This document shows, piece by piece, positions 28,157 to 36,342 of a stretch of 64,000 nt of DNA. Origin of the DNA: Actinomycetota bacterium. GTDB taxonomy: Bacteria > Actinomycetota > Actinomycetes > S36-B12. A model generated the notes under the pieces. That model was not told the origin of the DNA and searched no databases. It saw nothing but the letters and a program-made list of their open reading frames with translations. Within the stretch, counting starts at the first letter, position 1. Each line of letters starts with the position of its first letter. The DNA is taken from contig JAUXVJ010000031.1 in NCBI GenBank assembly GCA_030684515.1, positions 1-64,000 of the forward strand, given 5' to 3'. Made by a program: the position numbers and the translations under genes.

Positions 28157-28830
28157 GCCCAGATGGTTGGTCCTCGGCCTTTAGCGGGCCAGCGCTGGGC
28201 AATGCCGTGATCAATGCGAAGTGCGCCAGCCAGTGCGGCAAGTGAGTCCAGAGCGTCGTCGACTGGCACGTCAGGTGGGCAGTTCTTCATCAGGAGAGCG
28301 CAGCTCGTTCCAAGAGTGGTGAGCCAAGGATCAAGAATGCGAATACGCGTTCCGACTCCCCGCGCGCTCTTCTTCGGTGGCGGGACGACCCCGCCATCGA
28401 GTGCGGCAAAGACCAGTTCTGGGTGTACCTCGTGCAATCGCTTGTCAGGTAGCAGAGCATTCGCAGCCAGAATTCGTTCGCTCAGTGCCAGCGCCTGACG
28501 ACTCACCCCGGAGCCAGTGAGTGCAATGCTGAGGGCCTGAGTGCTTTCGTTCGGAGCTTGCAGCCCCAGTTCGAGCACCGGGCGCGGCGGGATCATGAAC
28601 ACACGTGAGTGATGTGCGCCGAGTGCAGCCTTGGTCTGGCGGTCACAGTCACGCCAGCCTGTCGCCACCAGTTTGAGTGGGATATCGATTGCGACGATTG
28701 AGCAACTCCGCACAGTGGCTTTGAGTTCGTGGATACCACAGGTGTGCCAGCTGATCTGTTGATCTGCAAGAACGGCAGCGATCCAGCCCTTGGGGTAGCC
28801 ATCTATGCCGACCAAGGCCCCCGAAGTCAC
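28153..28830 (-). CDS. DUF429 family protein
   Basis: A 225-residue protein of the DUF429 family, which has a predicted RNase H-like fold. Visible hallmarks are LVGIDGYPKGWIAAV at the N-terminus, the VAIDIPLKL motif (about 50), RVFMIPPRPV (about 100) and the late acidic DDALDSLAAL (about 193). These could form an RNase H-type acidic centre. Function is unknown. A GTG start at 28830 is preceded by AAGGA about 7 bases upstream. Confidence 0.8.
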   Translation of the reverse strand: MTSGALVGIDGYPKGWIAAVLADQQISWHTCGIHELKATVRSCSIVAIDIPLKLVATGWRDCDRQTKAALGAHHSRVFMIPPRPVLELGLQAPNESTQALSIALTGSGVSRQALALSERILAANALLPDKRLHEVHPELVFAALDGGVVPPPKKSARGVGTRIRILDPWLTTLGTSCALLMKNCPPDVPVDDALDSLAALAGALRIDHGIAQRWPAKGRGPTIWA

Positions 28831-28900
28831 GTCCGGATCCTTGCACTGACCTGTCAGGGCTCGTGCATCGTGTCGGCGCTTGCGTGGATTCGAAGCGAAC

Positions 28901-30508
28901 TCAATCGAATGGCAGGGGCTCCAACTCGCGTTCCTTGCCCACCAGTGGCGACAAGCGAACTTCCTTCAAGAAGAGCGCGAGCACGAATCCGATCAGCAGC
29001 AATGGCGAGGCAACAAGGAACACGTGAGCCATAGCGCTGGAGTAGGCATCAAGCACGATGTCATGCAGCGCCCCGGGCAGTGAATCAATCTTAGAAATGG
29101 CCGCAGTCAACTGCGAGACATCGGTGTTCCTGGCAGTAGTTGCGGGAAGCGCTTCAGTGATGTTCTTGGTCAACTGTGTCGCCATGATCGCGCCGAACAC
29201 GGCAGTGCCGAAGGTTCCTCCGATCGATCGGAAGAAGGTGCTGCCGCTGGTGGCTACACCCACATCCTTGACATGCACCGAGTTCTGCACGGACAACACC
29301 AAGACCTGCATCGTGGAGCCCATGCCGACGCCGAGAACGAACAAACTGACAGCGAGGTACCAGTAGGGAGTTTCGGTTTGAATCCGGCTCAGCAGCAGCA
29401 TTCCGGTGAAGGCCATCGCCGTTCCGAAAATCGGGAAGATCTTGTATCGACCAAGTCGTGAAGTCAGTTGACCCACGGTGATGGATGCCGAAGCCATACC
29501 GGCCATCATCGGCACCATCTTGAGCCCGGCCTGAGTCGGTGTCGCGCCTTGCACGATCTGCATGAATACCGGCATGAAGATGATCGCGCCGAACATGGCC
29601 AGGCCCACGACAAAGCCAATAGAACTGGAGACGGCAAATATCGGGTTGCGGAACAGCGACATCGGAACCATGGGCTCCTCAACTCGCAACTCATGCCACA
29701 CAAAGACAGACAGCAGGATGATTGCAGCGGCGGCCATCAGCAGAATCGCGGATGAGCCCCAGTCGTATCTGCTGCCACCCCACTCGGCGATGAGCAGCAG
29801 TGTGCTGACGCCAGCGACCATCAGCGCAGCACCGATGTAGTCGATCTTGTGCTGGACCTTCTTGGTTGGCACATTGAAGACGGCAGCGATGATGAAGAAG
29901 GCTGCGATACCCAGCGGAATGTTGATGTAGAAGATCCATCGCCAGTTCAGTGACTCAACGAAGAATCCACCCAGCAATGGGCCAGCCACGCTGGCGAATG
30001 CAAAGACTGATGTGAACAGGCCGGTGTAGCGGCCACGTTCGCGAGGCGGGATGACGTCGGCGATGCTCGCCATTGCCAGGACCATGATTCCGCCGCCGCC
30101 GAGTCCCTGGAGCCCTCTCGACAGGATCAGCCATTCCATCGATTGGGATGCGCCTGCCAAGAAGGAAGCCAGCAGGAACAGCACGATGGCGATCTGCAAC
30201 ATGATCTTGCGGCCGTAGAGATCTGAAATCTTGCCCCAGATCGGTGTTGATGCAGTTGATGCAAGCAGATACGCGGTCACCACCCAGGACAGCGAGCTCA
30301 AGCCGTTCAAGTCACTGGTGATGGTGGGGAGCGCAACCGACACGATGGTCTGGTCGATCGCGGCGAGAAACATCGTGAGCATCAGCGAGCCCATGATCAG
30401 CGCAAGTCGTCGACCGACAATTCGATCCTCCGAAGGTGCCCCCTCGGCAATCAGTGCTGCAACCGGATCTGCAGTCAGACCAGGATCCTGATCCTGGGTA
30501 GTGCTCAT
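28901..30508 (-). CDS. MFS multidrug exporter, DHA2 family (14 TM, EmrB/QacA type)
   Basis: A 535-residue inner-membrane drug/H+ antiporter-type transporter. About 14 hydrophobic segments are present. Motif A-like GKISDLYGRKIML and motif C-like AGPLLGGFF are visible, together with RGLQGLGGGGIMV. The ATG at 30508 overlaps the marR stop as ATGA, so regulator and exporter are one operon under the regulator's promoter. This is the usual layout of an efflux system induced when its ligand releases the MarR repressor. The substrate is unknown. Confidence 0.93.
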   Translation of the reverse strand: MSTTQDQDPGLTADPVAALIAEGAPSEDRIVGRRLALIMGSLMLTMFLAAIDQTIVSVALPTITSDLNGLSSLSWVVTAYLLASTASTPIWGKISDLYGRKIMLQIAIVLFLLASFLAGASQSMEWLILSRGLQGLGGGGIMVLAMASIADVIPPRERGRYTGLFTSVFAFASVAGPLLGGFFVESLNWRWIFYINIPLGIAAFFIIAAVFNVPTKKVQHKIDYIGAALMVAGVSTLLLIAEWGGSRYDWGSSAILLMAAAAIILLSVFVWHELRVEEPMVPMSLFRNPIFAVSSSIGFVVGLAMFGAIIFMPVFMQIVQGATPTQAGLKMVPMMAGMASASITVGQLTSRLGRYKIFPIFGTAMAFTGMLLLSRIQTETPYWYLAVSLFVLGVGMGSTMQVLVLSVQNSVHVKDVGVATSGSTFFRSIGGTFGTAVFGAIMATQLTKNITEALPATTARNTDVSQLTAAISKIDSLPGALHDIVLDAYSSAMAHVFLVASPLLLIGFVLALFLKEVRLSPLVGKERELEPLPFD

Positions 30509-31002
30509 GCGTGCTCCGATTCAGCAATGGTGCGATCAAAATCCAGAACGAATTTCTCGAGTAATTGGCCAAGTGCGACTCGTTCAGCCTCGGGCCATTG
30601 GGACATGACTTGCTCAAGAAGCGCTACGCGTGCACGTGTAGCTGCTTGCAGGTGCTCACGGCCACTTTGCGAAATGTCGACCCACTGCACCCGGCGGTCA
30701 TTGGCGTCCGGGGTGCGGGTGACAAGGCCATCGTCAGCCATCGAACAGATATGGCGACTCACAGTCGACGGGTCCAGCATGAGGAACTGTGAAAGGTCAG
30801 CCGAGCGCATCGGGCCTTCGTTTGAGATCTTGCTGAGCATCGCATTGACCGTTGCCTGCTCGCGCTGGCGAGCGTTGAAGCGCTTGCCGATGTTCATGAG
30901 CTCGATCAGGGAGAAGGCGACCTGAGAGTTCGCAGAATCATGCACGGCGTCGGCAACAACAGCCCGGGTCCGCTCGCGATGGAGGTTAGTTGGTTGCGGC
31001 AT
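30505..31002 (-). CDS. MarR-family transcriptional regulator
   Basis: A 165-residue winged-helix repressor: helix-turn-helix around MRSADLSQFLMLDPSTVSRH (about 75-95), then the wing DGLVTRTPDANDRRVQWVDI. It is the first gene of the operon with the exporter. The ATG at 31002 lies 6 bases after a TACGAT element, which touches a perfect 18-bp inverted repeat, so the gene is probably autoregulated. Ligand unknown. Confidence 0.93.
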   Translation of the reverse strand: MPQPTNLHRERTRAVVADAVHDSANSQVAFSLIELMNIGKRFNARQREQATVNAMLSKISNEGPMRSADLSQFLMLDPSTVSRHICSMADDGLVTRTPDANDRRVQWVDISQSGREHLQAATRARVALLEQVMSQWPEAERVALGQLLEKFVLDFDRTIAESEHA

Positions 31003-31008
31003 GCAACT

Positions 31009-31014
31009 ATCGTA
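31009..31014 (-). promoter_or_regulatory. Candidate -10 element of the marR-exporter operon (leaderless)
   Basis: Minus-strand TACGAT ends 6 bases before the marR ATG. The same stretch read on the plus strand gives TATCGT (31008-31013), so the element could also fire toward the CoA-transferase. Confidence 0.5.
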
Positions 31015-31031
31015 GTGAACGAGTGTTCACT
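31014..31031. promoter_or_regulatory. Candidate operator (18-bp perfect inverted repeat)
   Basis: AGTGAAC-GAGT-GTTCACT: exact 7-bp arms with a 4-bp spacer, directly abutting the marR -10 and filling its spacer region. Binding there would block transcription. The simplest reading is the MarR protein's own site. The core GAAC-GAGT-GTTC also fits the Gram-positive LexA core GAACRNRYGTTC. Confidence 0.65.
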
Positions 31032-31054
31032 GAGCAAATCAGGGCCGGCCTCTG

Positions 31055-31082
31055 CTGACTCGCCGGCCTGCACCGCTAATCT
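31055..31082 (+). promoter_or_regulatory. Candidate promoter of the CoA-transferase gene
   Basis: CTGACT (31055-31060) and TAATCT (31077-31082) with a 16-bp spacer, about 28 bp before the start codon. AAGGAG lies between. Confidence 0.4.
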
Positions 31083-31110
31083 CGCCGTACTTTCCATCTA
31101 AGGAGCAGCA

Positions 31111-32556
31111 GTGGCCACGGTAGACAGCCCAAGCACACAACAGGCCCTGGACATGATCCAGACTGCGCTGGGTAGAAATGAGGCGAAGTATTCCGGCAAG
31201 GTCTGGATCACTGGACAGGATCCAGTGCTGGCTTCCCGTCATCGTTTCGGTGAAATCATGGCCGCTGCTCAGGCTTCCCTTGGCATGGCGCTTGGGGATA
31301 TCTGGGTTGCTCGCGGTGGTCAGCCGCAGGACGTGCGGACGGATGTCACCAATGCTGTGCACCAACACCACGGCGTTGCGTTCATGCGCCAGAATGGCCG
31401 TCAGTTGGGCTTCACGGATACCGGTACTCCGGGCTCCTTTGATGACCCGATCGCTGGTGAGTTCTACCCAACTAAAGATGGCCGGTTCATAAAGTTCGAA
31501 CTGCTCTACCCCCGGCTTGGCGACGCTGTCTACCGCGTGCTGAAGTGCGCACCGACCCAGAGAGCAGTCGAGGCAGCGACCATGCAGTGGAACGCAGAAG
31601 AACTCGAGTTGGCCATCCGCGACGAAGGCGGCGCGGTCGGTGTTGTCCGTTCCCCTGAGGAATGGCGTCTGCATCCCGTTGGGGCACGCTTGGCCGCCAA
31701 GCCAGTTGTTGAGTTGACCAAAATCGGTGAGAGCGATCCAATTCCACTACCAAGCGGACTGCCGGCTGGCGGACAGCCACTGGCCGGAATCAAGGTGCTC
31801 GACAGCACCCATGTCATTGGGGGCCCGATCACCGCTCGGACACTTGCCGAATTCGGTGCTGATGTTCTCCATCTTTCGCGCGTTGACTATCCCGACCACA
31901 TGAACTGGCGAATGGAAACAGATATCGGCAAGCGCGCGGCCTACTGTGATTTCAGAGATTCGGCAGATCATCAGCAGTTCGCTCGTCTCCTGCAAGATGC
32001 CGATGTCTTCACCTGCTCCTACCTGAATCTTGATCAGAAGGGGATATCACCGCGCACCCTTGCCACCATGAGGCCAGGCATCATCGCCCACGAGCTTCGA
32101 TGCTTCGACTTTGAAGGGGAGTGGGCGAACTTCAGGGGCTTTGACATGCTTGCGGTGACGGTATCGGGCTACGTGGACGTTGAAGGTGCAGTCGATGCGC
32201 CGATGATGCCGGTCCAGGCGATCTTTGCTGACTATCTAGCCGGATACGTTGGCGCCGCAGCAGTCAGCGCGGCGCTGTTGAAGCGCGCTGATGAAGGTGG
32301 CAGCTATCAGGTGCGCGTCTCACTGACTCGGATGGCGATGTGGGCCCAAGAAATCGGATTGCTGGACGAGGCAGCGCTTTCGGGAGCGAAGGCGTGGTCG
32401 GATCTTGTGCGTGAAGTTGATCTGCCTACAGCGCTGATCGATAGTCCTTTTGGTGAGATCACCTATCTTCCCAGTTTGATCCAGATGACCGACGTCCGAC
32501 CTGGTTTTGTGCGTGGACCCCAACCGCTGGGTTCGTCGCTACTCGCCTGGGAGTAG
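31111..32556 (+). CDS. CoA-transferase family III (CaiB/BaiF) protein, permuted domain order
   Basis: A 481-residue protein of the family III CoA-transferase superfamily. The segment usually found at the N-terminus (LAGIKVLDSTHVIGGPITA... GADVLHLSR... DIGKRAAYCDF) begins only near residue 230. The first half instead resembles the C-terminal part of the usual fold (TKDGRFIKFELLYPRL, then an AxxV and EEW stretch). This suggests a circularly permuted arrangement, which I believe occurs in a subgroup of actinobacterial and fungal homologues. Substrate unknown. The GTG start at 31111 has AAGGAG about 5 bases upstream. It converges on the response-regulator gene with 3 bp between. Confidence 0.85.
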   Translation: MATVDSPSTQQALDMIQTALGRNEAKYSGKVWITGQDPVLASRHRFGEIMAAAQASLGMALGDIWVARGGQPQDVRTDVTNAVHQHHGVAFMRQNGRQLGFTDTGTPGSFDDPIAGEFYPTKDGRFIKFELLYPRLGDAVYRVLKCAPTQRAVEAATMQWNAEELELAIRDEGGAVGVVRSPEEWRLHPVGARLAAKPVVELTKIGESDPIPLPSGLPAGGQPLAGIKVLDSTHVIGGPITARTLAEFGADVLHLSRVDYPDHMNWRMETDIGKRAAYCDFRDSADHQQFARLLQDADVFTCSYLNLDQKGISPRTLATMRPGIIAHELRCFDFEGEWANFRGFDMLAVTVSGYVDVEGAVDAPMMPVQAIFADYLAGYVGAAAVSAALLKRADEGGSYQVRVSLTRMAMWAQEIGLLDEAALSGAKAWSDLVREVDLPTALIDSPFGEITYLPSLIQMTDVRPGFVRGPQPLGSSLLAWE

Positions 32557-32559
32557 CGA

Positions 32560-33192
32560 TCAAGGGAGCATGCCCTCCGAGCGTGCCTGTTGATAGAGCT
32601 CTGTCTTGGTCGAGAGCGGATTGCCAGACCTTGCGTATTTGGCTCGCACTCGCTTGATGTACTCCTGTGCAGTGCCAACGGAGACATCCATTTGTCGCGC
32701 AACGGAGGTCATCTTCAGGCCAGATGCATACAGGGTCATGGCCATTCGTTCGCGTTCGGACAGTTCTACGGTCAATTCGGGGCTCGCCAACAAGGCTGCA
32801 GCGATCTCTGGCGACATGTACTGCTCGCCGTTGATGGTGGCCTGTACTGCGTGCATGAACAGTTCGACCTCGGCCTGCTTGGAGATGAATCCGAGCGCTC
32901 CAGCCAGCAGCGTTGAACGCACAAGAGCTGGATCGCCGAGCGCACTGACCACGAGAATCGGCACGCCGCTTGCTTGGAGGGCTTCGACATTGCTCACCGG
33001 TGATCGGTGATCGCCAAGGTCAAGATCCAAGATTGCGCAGTCGCAACCAGCCGCGTCGATTTTGACTACGGCCTGCGCGACAGATGCACCTTCGTAACAG
33101 ATTTCGATCTCACCGAAGCCGCGACTGAGATTGTCCGCGAGGGCTCGTCGCACCAATGGGTGATCATCGAGAATCACAAAGCGCAGCGCCAA
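32560..33192 (-). CDS. Two-component response regulator, NarL/LuxR type
   Basis: A 210-residue regulator. The receiver domain (1-125) has the acidic pair in ILDDHPLV, the phosphorylated Asp in CAILDLDLGD (about 57) and the Lys in GFISKQ (about 105). The LuxR-type helix-turn-helix (about 140-205) contains LSERERMAMTLYASGL and SVGTAQEYIKRV. The start is TTG at 33192 with GGGGG 5 bases upstream. It is divergent from the sensor kinase gene and shares a symmetric promoter with it, so the two form a cognate pair. Target genes are unknown. Confidence 0.92.
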   Translation of the reverse strand: MALRFVILDDHPLVRRALADNLSRGFGEIEICYEGASVAQAVVKIDAAGCDCAILDLDLGDHRSPVSNVEALQASGVPILVVSALGDPALVRSTLLAGALGFISKQAEVELFMHAVQATINGEQYMSPEIAAALLASPELTVELSERERMAMTLYASGLKMTSVARQMDVSVGTAQEYIKRVRAKYARSGNPLSTKTELYQQARSEGMLP

Positions 33193-33220
33193 TCGAACCC
33201 CCGGTGTGTGTCAGCAATTG

Positions 33221-33229
33221 GATACTATC
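33221..33229. promoter_or_regulatory. Palindromic bidirectional -10 element for the two-component pair
   Basis: GATACTATC is a near-perfect palindrome containing TACTAT on the plus strand (33223-33228) and TAGTAT on the minus strand (33227-33222), both fitting TANNNT. Predicted starts near 33235 and 33215 would give leaders of about 20 nt in each direction. Each leader holds a G5-G6 ribosome-binding site 5-6 bases from its start codon. Confidence 0.55.
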
Positions 33230-33253
33230 GGCCCCGAGAGTGGGGGGTTTGGC

Positions 33254-35287
33254 GTGGAACGAGTTGTGCCGCAACTTCCTGGCGCAGGAGAAGCGCTTCG
33301 AAGCCTGGCTAATCTCGTTCTGATTGTGGCCGGAATTACGGCCTACGCAACACTTGCTCTTACTCTTGTCCCAAATCTTGCGCTCGTGGGCACTGCTTCG
33401 ACTTTGGTGCTGTTTGCCAGCATCGCAGTTTGGTGCTGCGGTTTTCTCCCGGCGTTTGCAGCCGAACGTGCGGGGATTCAGTGCTACGCCTTGGTGGGGC
33501 TCCTCGCCGCACCGTATGTGTTGAGCACGACCTGTCTTCTTCCATGGATAGACATGGGTCTCATCGGTATCAGTGCCATCCTGGGCGCGGTTATCGCAAT
33601 GCCTTTGCCGAGAGCTCTGTGGGTAATTGGCTACGTGGTTGCGCTGGACATTGCGCAGATTTACCTGCCCCGACCGACGGTGGCCATCTCAGATAATTCA
33701 CTTCCCGTGATCGGGCTCTGGGCGGGGCCTGCATTCTTGCTGGTGGCTGGCGTTGGACTGGCTATTTGGCGCAACAACTGGGCGGCGTCTGCAAAGGCAA
33801 CAGATGACGAATTCGTCTCCGCTCAGCAGGCGCTGCTGAACGGCCGACGGGATCAATCCGTACTGGCGGCGCAGCATCAGAGCCAACGTCGGCTCCACGA
33901 AACCATGCTCAACACCCTGTTCGCGGTCGGAAGTGGAGTTGGCCGAACCAATCGGAGTCTTGTTCAGCAAACATGCAAGTCCGACCTCGGCCACCTTGAT
34001 CCTGGGTCGCGATACGTGACCGCGGTTGCCGTGGAAACAGTCGCGCTCGACGCAGCCGATGTGATGCAGGGGCAATTGCTTGTTGAGATCCTTGGTGAAG
34101 CGGATGTCCAGGTCTCTGCGATTGCTGCTGGAGCGCTGCGTGATGCCATTGTTGAAGCGCTTCGCAATGTGTTGCGGCACGCGCACGCAACCCGTGCTGA
34201 GATCCACCTCTTCCAAGGAGGCGCATCTGTCTTCGTGAGAATTGTTGACCACGGGGTTGGATTCTCCAGAGTTGCAGATCAGCGCTTTGGTCTGAAGCAG
34301 GCAATCCAGGAGCCAATTGAAATCTTGGGCGGATCTGTCAGGGTGACTTCTGAGCCGGGGGAGGGCACTGAGGTAGAACTGACCGTGCCCATTGAAGCCG
34401 TCATTGTTGAACCAGAGACTGGTCCGCCGGTTCTCAATGTCGTCGTCGGACCACGCTCGGCGCGCTTGGCCGCCATCAGTCCAGTTTATTTTGGCCTGGC
34501 AACCGTGGGAATGGTGTGCACGCTGTACGCACATTGGTGGATCTTGTTGAGCGCCTATCTGGTGTTTGCGGCATGCGTGATCGCTGGAGCTCTCTGGTGG
34601 GATTCCTGGTTCATGCGCCCGTTGGCAATCCTCACTTTCGTGGCATTGGCCATCACATTTCTCGTCCTGTTGATCCCCGCATTGCATGAGAATCACTCCG
34701 CCGGGCATGACGAGGCCGGAACCATCACCTTCTATTGGCTGGTGAATGCCGGCTTCGTGGCAACTGTGATCGCAATGCTGGCGCTTCCGCCACGTGTCTA
34801 CGCATGGCTTCCGTTAAGCCTGCCGTTTGCCGCCGCAGCGTTGATCATCATGAAGAGCGCTGAGACTTCCTCCATGGATCGATTCGCGTCACTTGTGCAG
34901 GCGCTGGCCTTCATGGGTCTTACGGTCTACGCCGTCACGACGATCTTCAAGGCCATCGAAGTCCAGCGCGGTCAAGCGCTGGCAACCTGGAGCCGAGTCC
35001 ACGATTTAGAAACGCGCACTCAAGAGGAATTCCATTGGGACAACACCATCAGAGGCGTGCCTGATTCTGTCGTCTCCCTTGTCTCGGGCATCGCCAGTGG
35101 GGAGTTGGATCCCGGCGATGAAGGGGTGATTGCCGCTGCTCGCGAACAGGAGCGCGTCCTTCGCTGGTATCTCCTGGAGATGCGCGAACGGGGCAGTGAA
35201 CGGCCAGCGAGCCTGCGTCCAATCGGGCGACGTCAGATAGCCGAACTCATGCCGCCATCGAGATTCAGCGCCGAACCGGTGACGTAA
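33254..35287 (+). CDS. Membrane sensor histidine kinase with second membrane block
   Basis: A 677-residue kinase of the NarX/DesK-like class. Residues about 15-175 hold five or six membrane helices. A phosphoacceptor His lies in RRLHETMLNTL (about 213). The ATPase domain (about 290-385) has the N box EALRNVLRHAHA, the G1 box DHGVGF and a GLKQAIQ plus EPGEGTEVEL ending. Unusually, a second block of five or six helices follows (about 410-565). It is followed by a cytoplasmic segment with EEFHWDNTIRGVPDSVVSLV that resembles a second His-bearing dimerisation helix pair but has no ATPase domain. The start at GTG 33254 lies downstream of the promoter and 6 bases after GGGGGG. A longer frame from 33206 would begin upstream of that promoter. 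Confidence 0.85.
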   Translation: MERVVPQLPGAGEALRSLANLVLIVAGITAYATLALTLVPNLALVGTASTLVLFASIAVWCCGFLPAFAAERAGIQCYALVGLLAAPYVLSTTCLLPWIDMGLIGISAILGAVIAMPLPRALWVIGYVVALDIAQIYLPRPTVAISDNSLPVIGLWAGPAFLLVAGVGLAIWRNNWAASAKATDDEFVSAQQALLNGRRDQSVLAAQHQSQRRLHETMLNTLFAVGSGVGRTNRSLVQQTCKSDLGHLDPGSRYVTAVAVETVALDAADVMQGQLLVEILGEADVQVSAIAAGALRDAIVEALRNVLRHAHATRAEIHLFQGGASVFVRIVDHGVGFSRVADQRFGLKQAIQEPIEILGGSVRVTSEPGEGTEVELTVPIEAVIVEPETGPPVLNVVVGPRSARLAAISPVYFGLATVGMVCTLYAHWWILLSAYLVFAACVIAGALWWDSWFMRPLAILTFVALAITFLVLLIPALHENHSAGHDEAGTITFYWLVNAGFVATVIAMLALPPRVYAWLPLSLPFAAAALIIMKSAETSSMDRFASLVQALAFMGLTVYAVTTIFKAIEVQRGQALATWSRVHDLETRTQEEFHWDNTIRGVPDSVVSLVSGIASGELDPGDEGVIAAAREQERVLRWYLLEMRERGSERPASLRPIGRRQIAELMPPSRFSAEPVT

Positions 35288-36012
35288 GAGGAACGATCCG
35301 ATAGCAGGTAGGCGCCGAGGTCTGCGAACTCGTCAAGTTCGCCCACTCTTCCCAGCGGAATCTGTGAGTTCCTGGCCAGATTCTCGTAGATCCCTCCAAG
35401 GGGCTCACCGCTTTCTTCTGCGCGCCGCTCCCATTGATTTGACTTGATGATGCCGATGAGAATGGCGTTGACCCGGATTCCATCGGCGGCCAATTCCTTC
35501 GAAGCAGCTTTTGTCATGGCCAGCCCCGCTGCCCGAGAAGCGCTTGAGGGAAGTGAGCCCGCTGCGGCAGCCCGGGCCGCAATTGCCAGAACATTGATGA
35601 TCGAGCCGCCGCCGGCGCTTCGCATATGGGGAAGCGTTAGACGAATCAGGCGCGCAGCGGCGACAACCTTGAGATCAAAATCGTCTGTCCATTGCTGATC
35701 TGTCAGATCTGAGACGCGGTTGCCTGAGGCGGCTCCGGCATTGTTGACCAGGCCGTCAATTCGACCCCAAGCATCGACAACCGAACTCACGAGCCGCTCC
35801 ATGTCGTCGGGCTCAGTGACGTCCGCTGTGATGGCAAGGAGTCGATCGCGATAGGCCGCAAGCCCGCTTTGTGCCTGGGCAAGTCTTTGTGGATTCCGTC
35901 CGCAGATCGCCACCCGTGCGCCTTCCACAAGCAGGCCCCTGGCCAGAGCGGCCCCGAGTCCGTCTGTTCCACCCGTGATCACCACGACCTTGTTGTGCAG
36001 GTGCAGATCCAT
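35233..36012 (-). CDS. SDR-fold protein lacking the catalytic Ser-Tyr-Lys
   Basis: A 259-residue classical short-chain dehydrogenase fold. The cofactor motif VVITGGTDGLGAALA and the structural LVNNAGAASG are intact. The C-terminus DLGAYLLSDRSSYVTGSALNLDGGM is typical. The active site is not: where YxxxK is expected the protein reads SSASR, and the Ser of the INVSS strand is Leu (INVLAIAA). It may bind NAD(P) without catalysing a standard redox reaction. Its 3' end overlaps the kinase gene by 55 bp on the opposite strand. Confidence 0.85.
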   Translation of the reverse strand: MDLHLHNKVVVITGGTDGLGAALARGLLVEGARVAICGRNPQRLAQAQSGLAAYRDRLLAITADVTEPDDMERLVSSVVDAWGRIDGLVNNAGAASGNRVSDLTDQQWTDDFDLKVVAAARLIRLTLPHMRSAGGGSIINVLAIAARAAAAGSLPSSASRAAGLAMTKAASKELAADGIRVNAILIGIIKSNQWERRAEESGEPLGGIYENLARNSQIPLGRVGELDEFADLGAYLLSDRSSYVTGSALNLDGGMSSAI

Positions 36013-36081
36013 TCTTGGATGCTAACGACCAGCCACTGGCCCCACCGGCCCTCGCGGCCGTTCGGTGGCGAATACATGCTG

Positions 36082-36155
36082 TGGAGCGGGTGACCGGGAT
36101 CGAACCGGCATGGCCAGCTTGGAAGGCTGGGGCTCTACCATTGAGCTACACCCGC
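36082..36155 (-). tRNA. tRNA-Gly (anticodon TCC)
   Basis: The cloverleaf is read on the minus strand: acceptor GCGGGTG/CACCCGC, D arm GCTC-AATGGTA-GAGC, anticodon stem CCAGC/GCTGG with loop CTTCCAA giving TCC, and T loop TTCGATC. The discriminator is T, followed by an encoded CCA (36084-36082). Confidence 0.95.
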
Positions 36156-36171
36156 GGGCAGTGCGAAGTGG

Positions 36172-36193
36172 AGTCTAGCGGTACGTCTAGACT
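36172..36193. promoter_or_regulatory. Back-to-back identical -10 elements for the divergent tRNAs
   Basis: TAGACT occurs on the minus strand at 36177-36172 and on the plus strand at 36188-36193, 10 bp apart and pointing away from each other. Each would start transcription about 10 bases before its tRNA (Gly on minus, Pro on plus). Each promoter's -35 region overlaps the other's start site. Confidence 0.5.
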
Positions 36194-36210
36194 GCTCACT
36201 CGGCCAAACG

Positions 36211-36286
36211 CGGGGCGTAGCGTAGTGGCTAGCGCGCCTGCTTTGGGAGCAGGAAATCGCAGGTTCGAGTCCTGTCGCCCCGACCA
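36211..36286 (+). tRNA. tRNA-Pro (anticodon TGG)
   Basis: A full cloverleaf with acceptor CGGGGCG/CGCCCCG, anticodon stem CCTGC/GCAGG with loop TTTGGGA giving TGG, and T loop TTCGAGT. The discriminator is A and CCA is encoded at 36284-36286. Confidence 0.95.
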
Positions 36287-36342
36287 TCAAACCGAGCTAT
36301 TTGCTCGGATTTGGTTGCCCCACCAATCAGGAGTGAACTGTT

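Noticed and set aside
33206-33253. Earlier GTG start of the sensor kinase
   Set aside because: It lies upstream of the palindromic -10 and has no ribosome-binding site.
33698-34708. 336-residue frame antisense to the sensor kinase
   Set aside because: It is covered by the clear kinase domain on the plus strand. Its composition (many Cys, His and Gln) is not protein-like.
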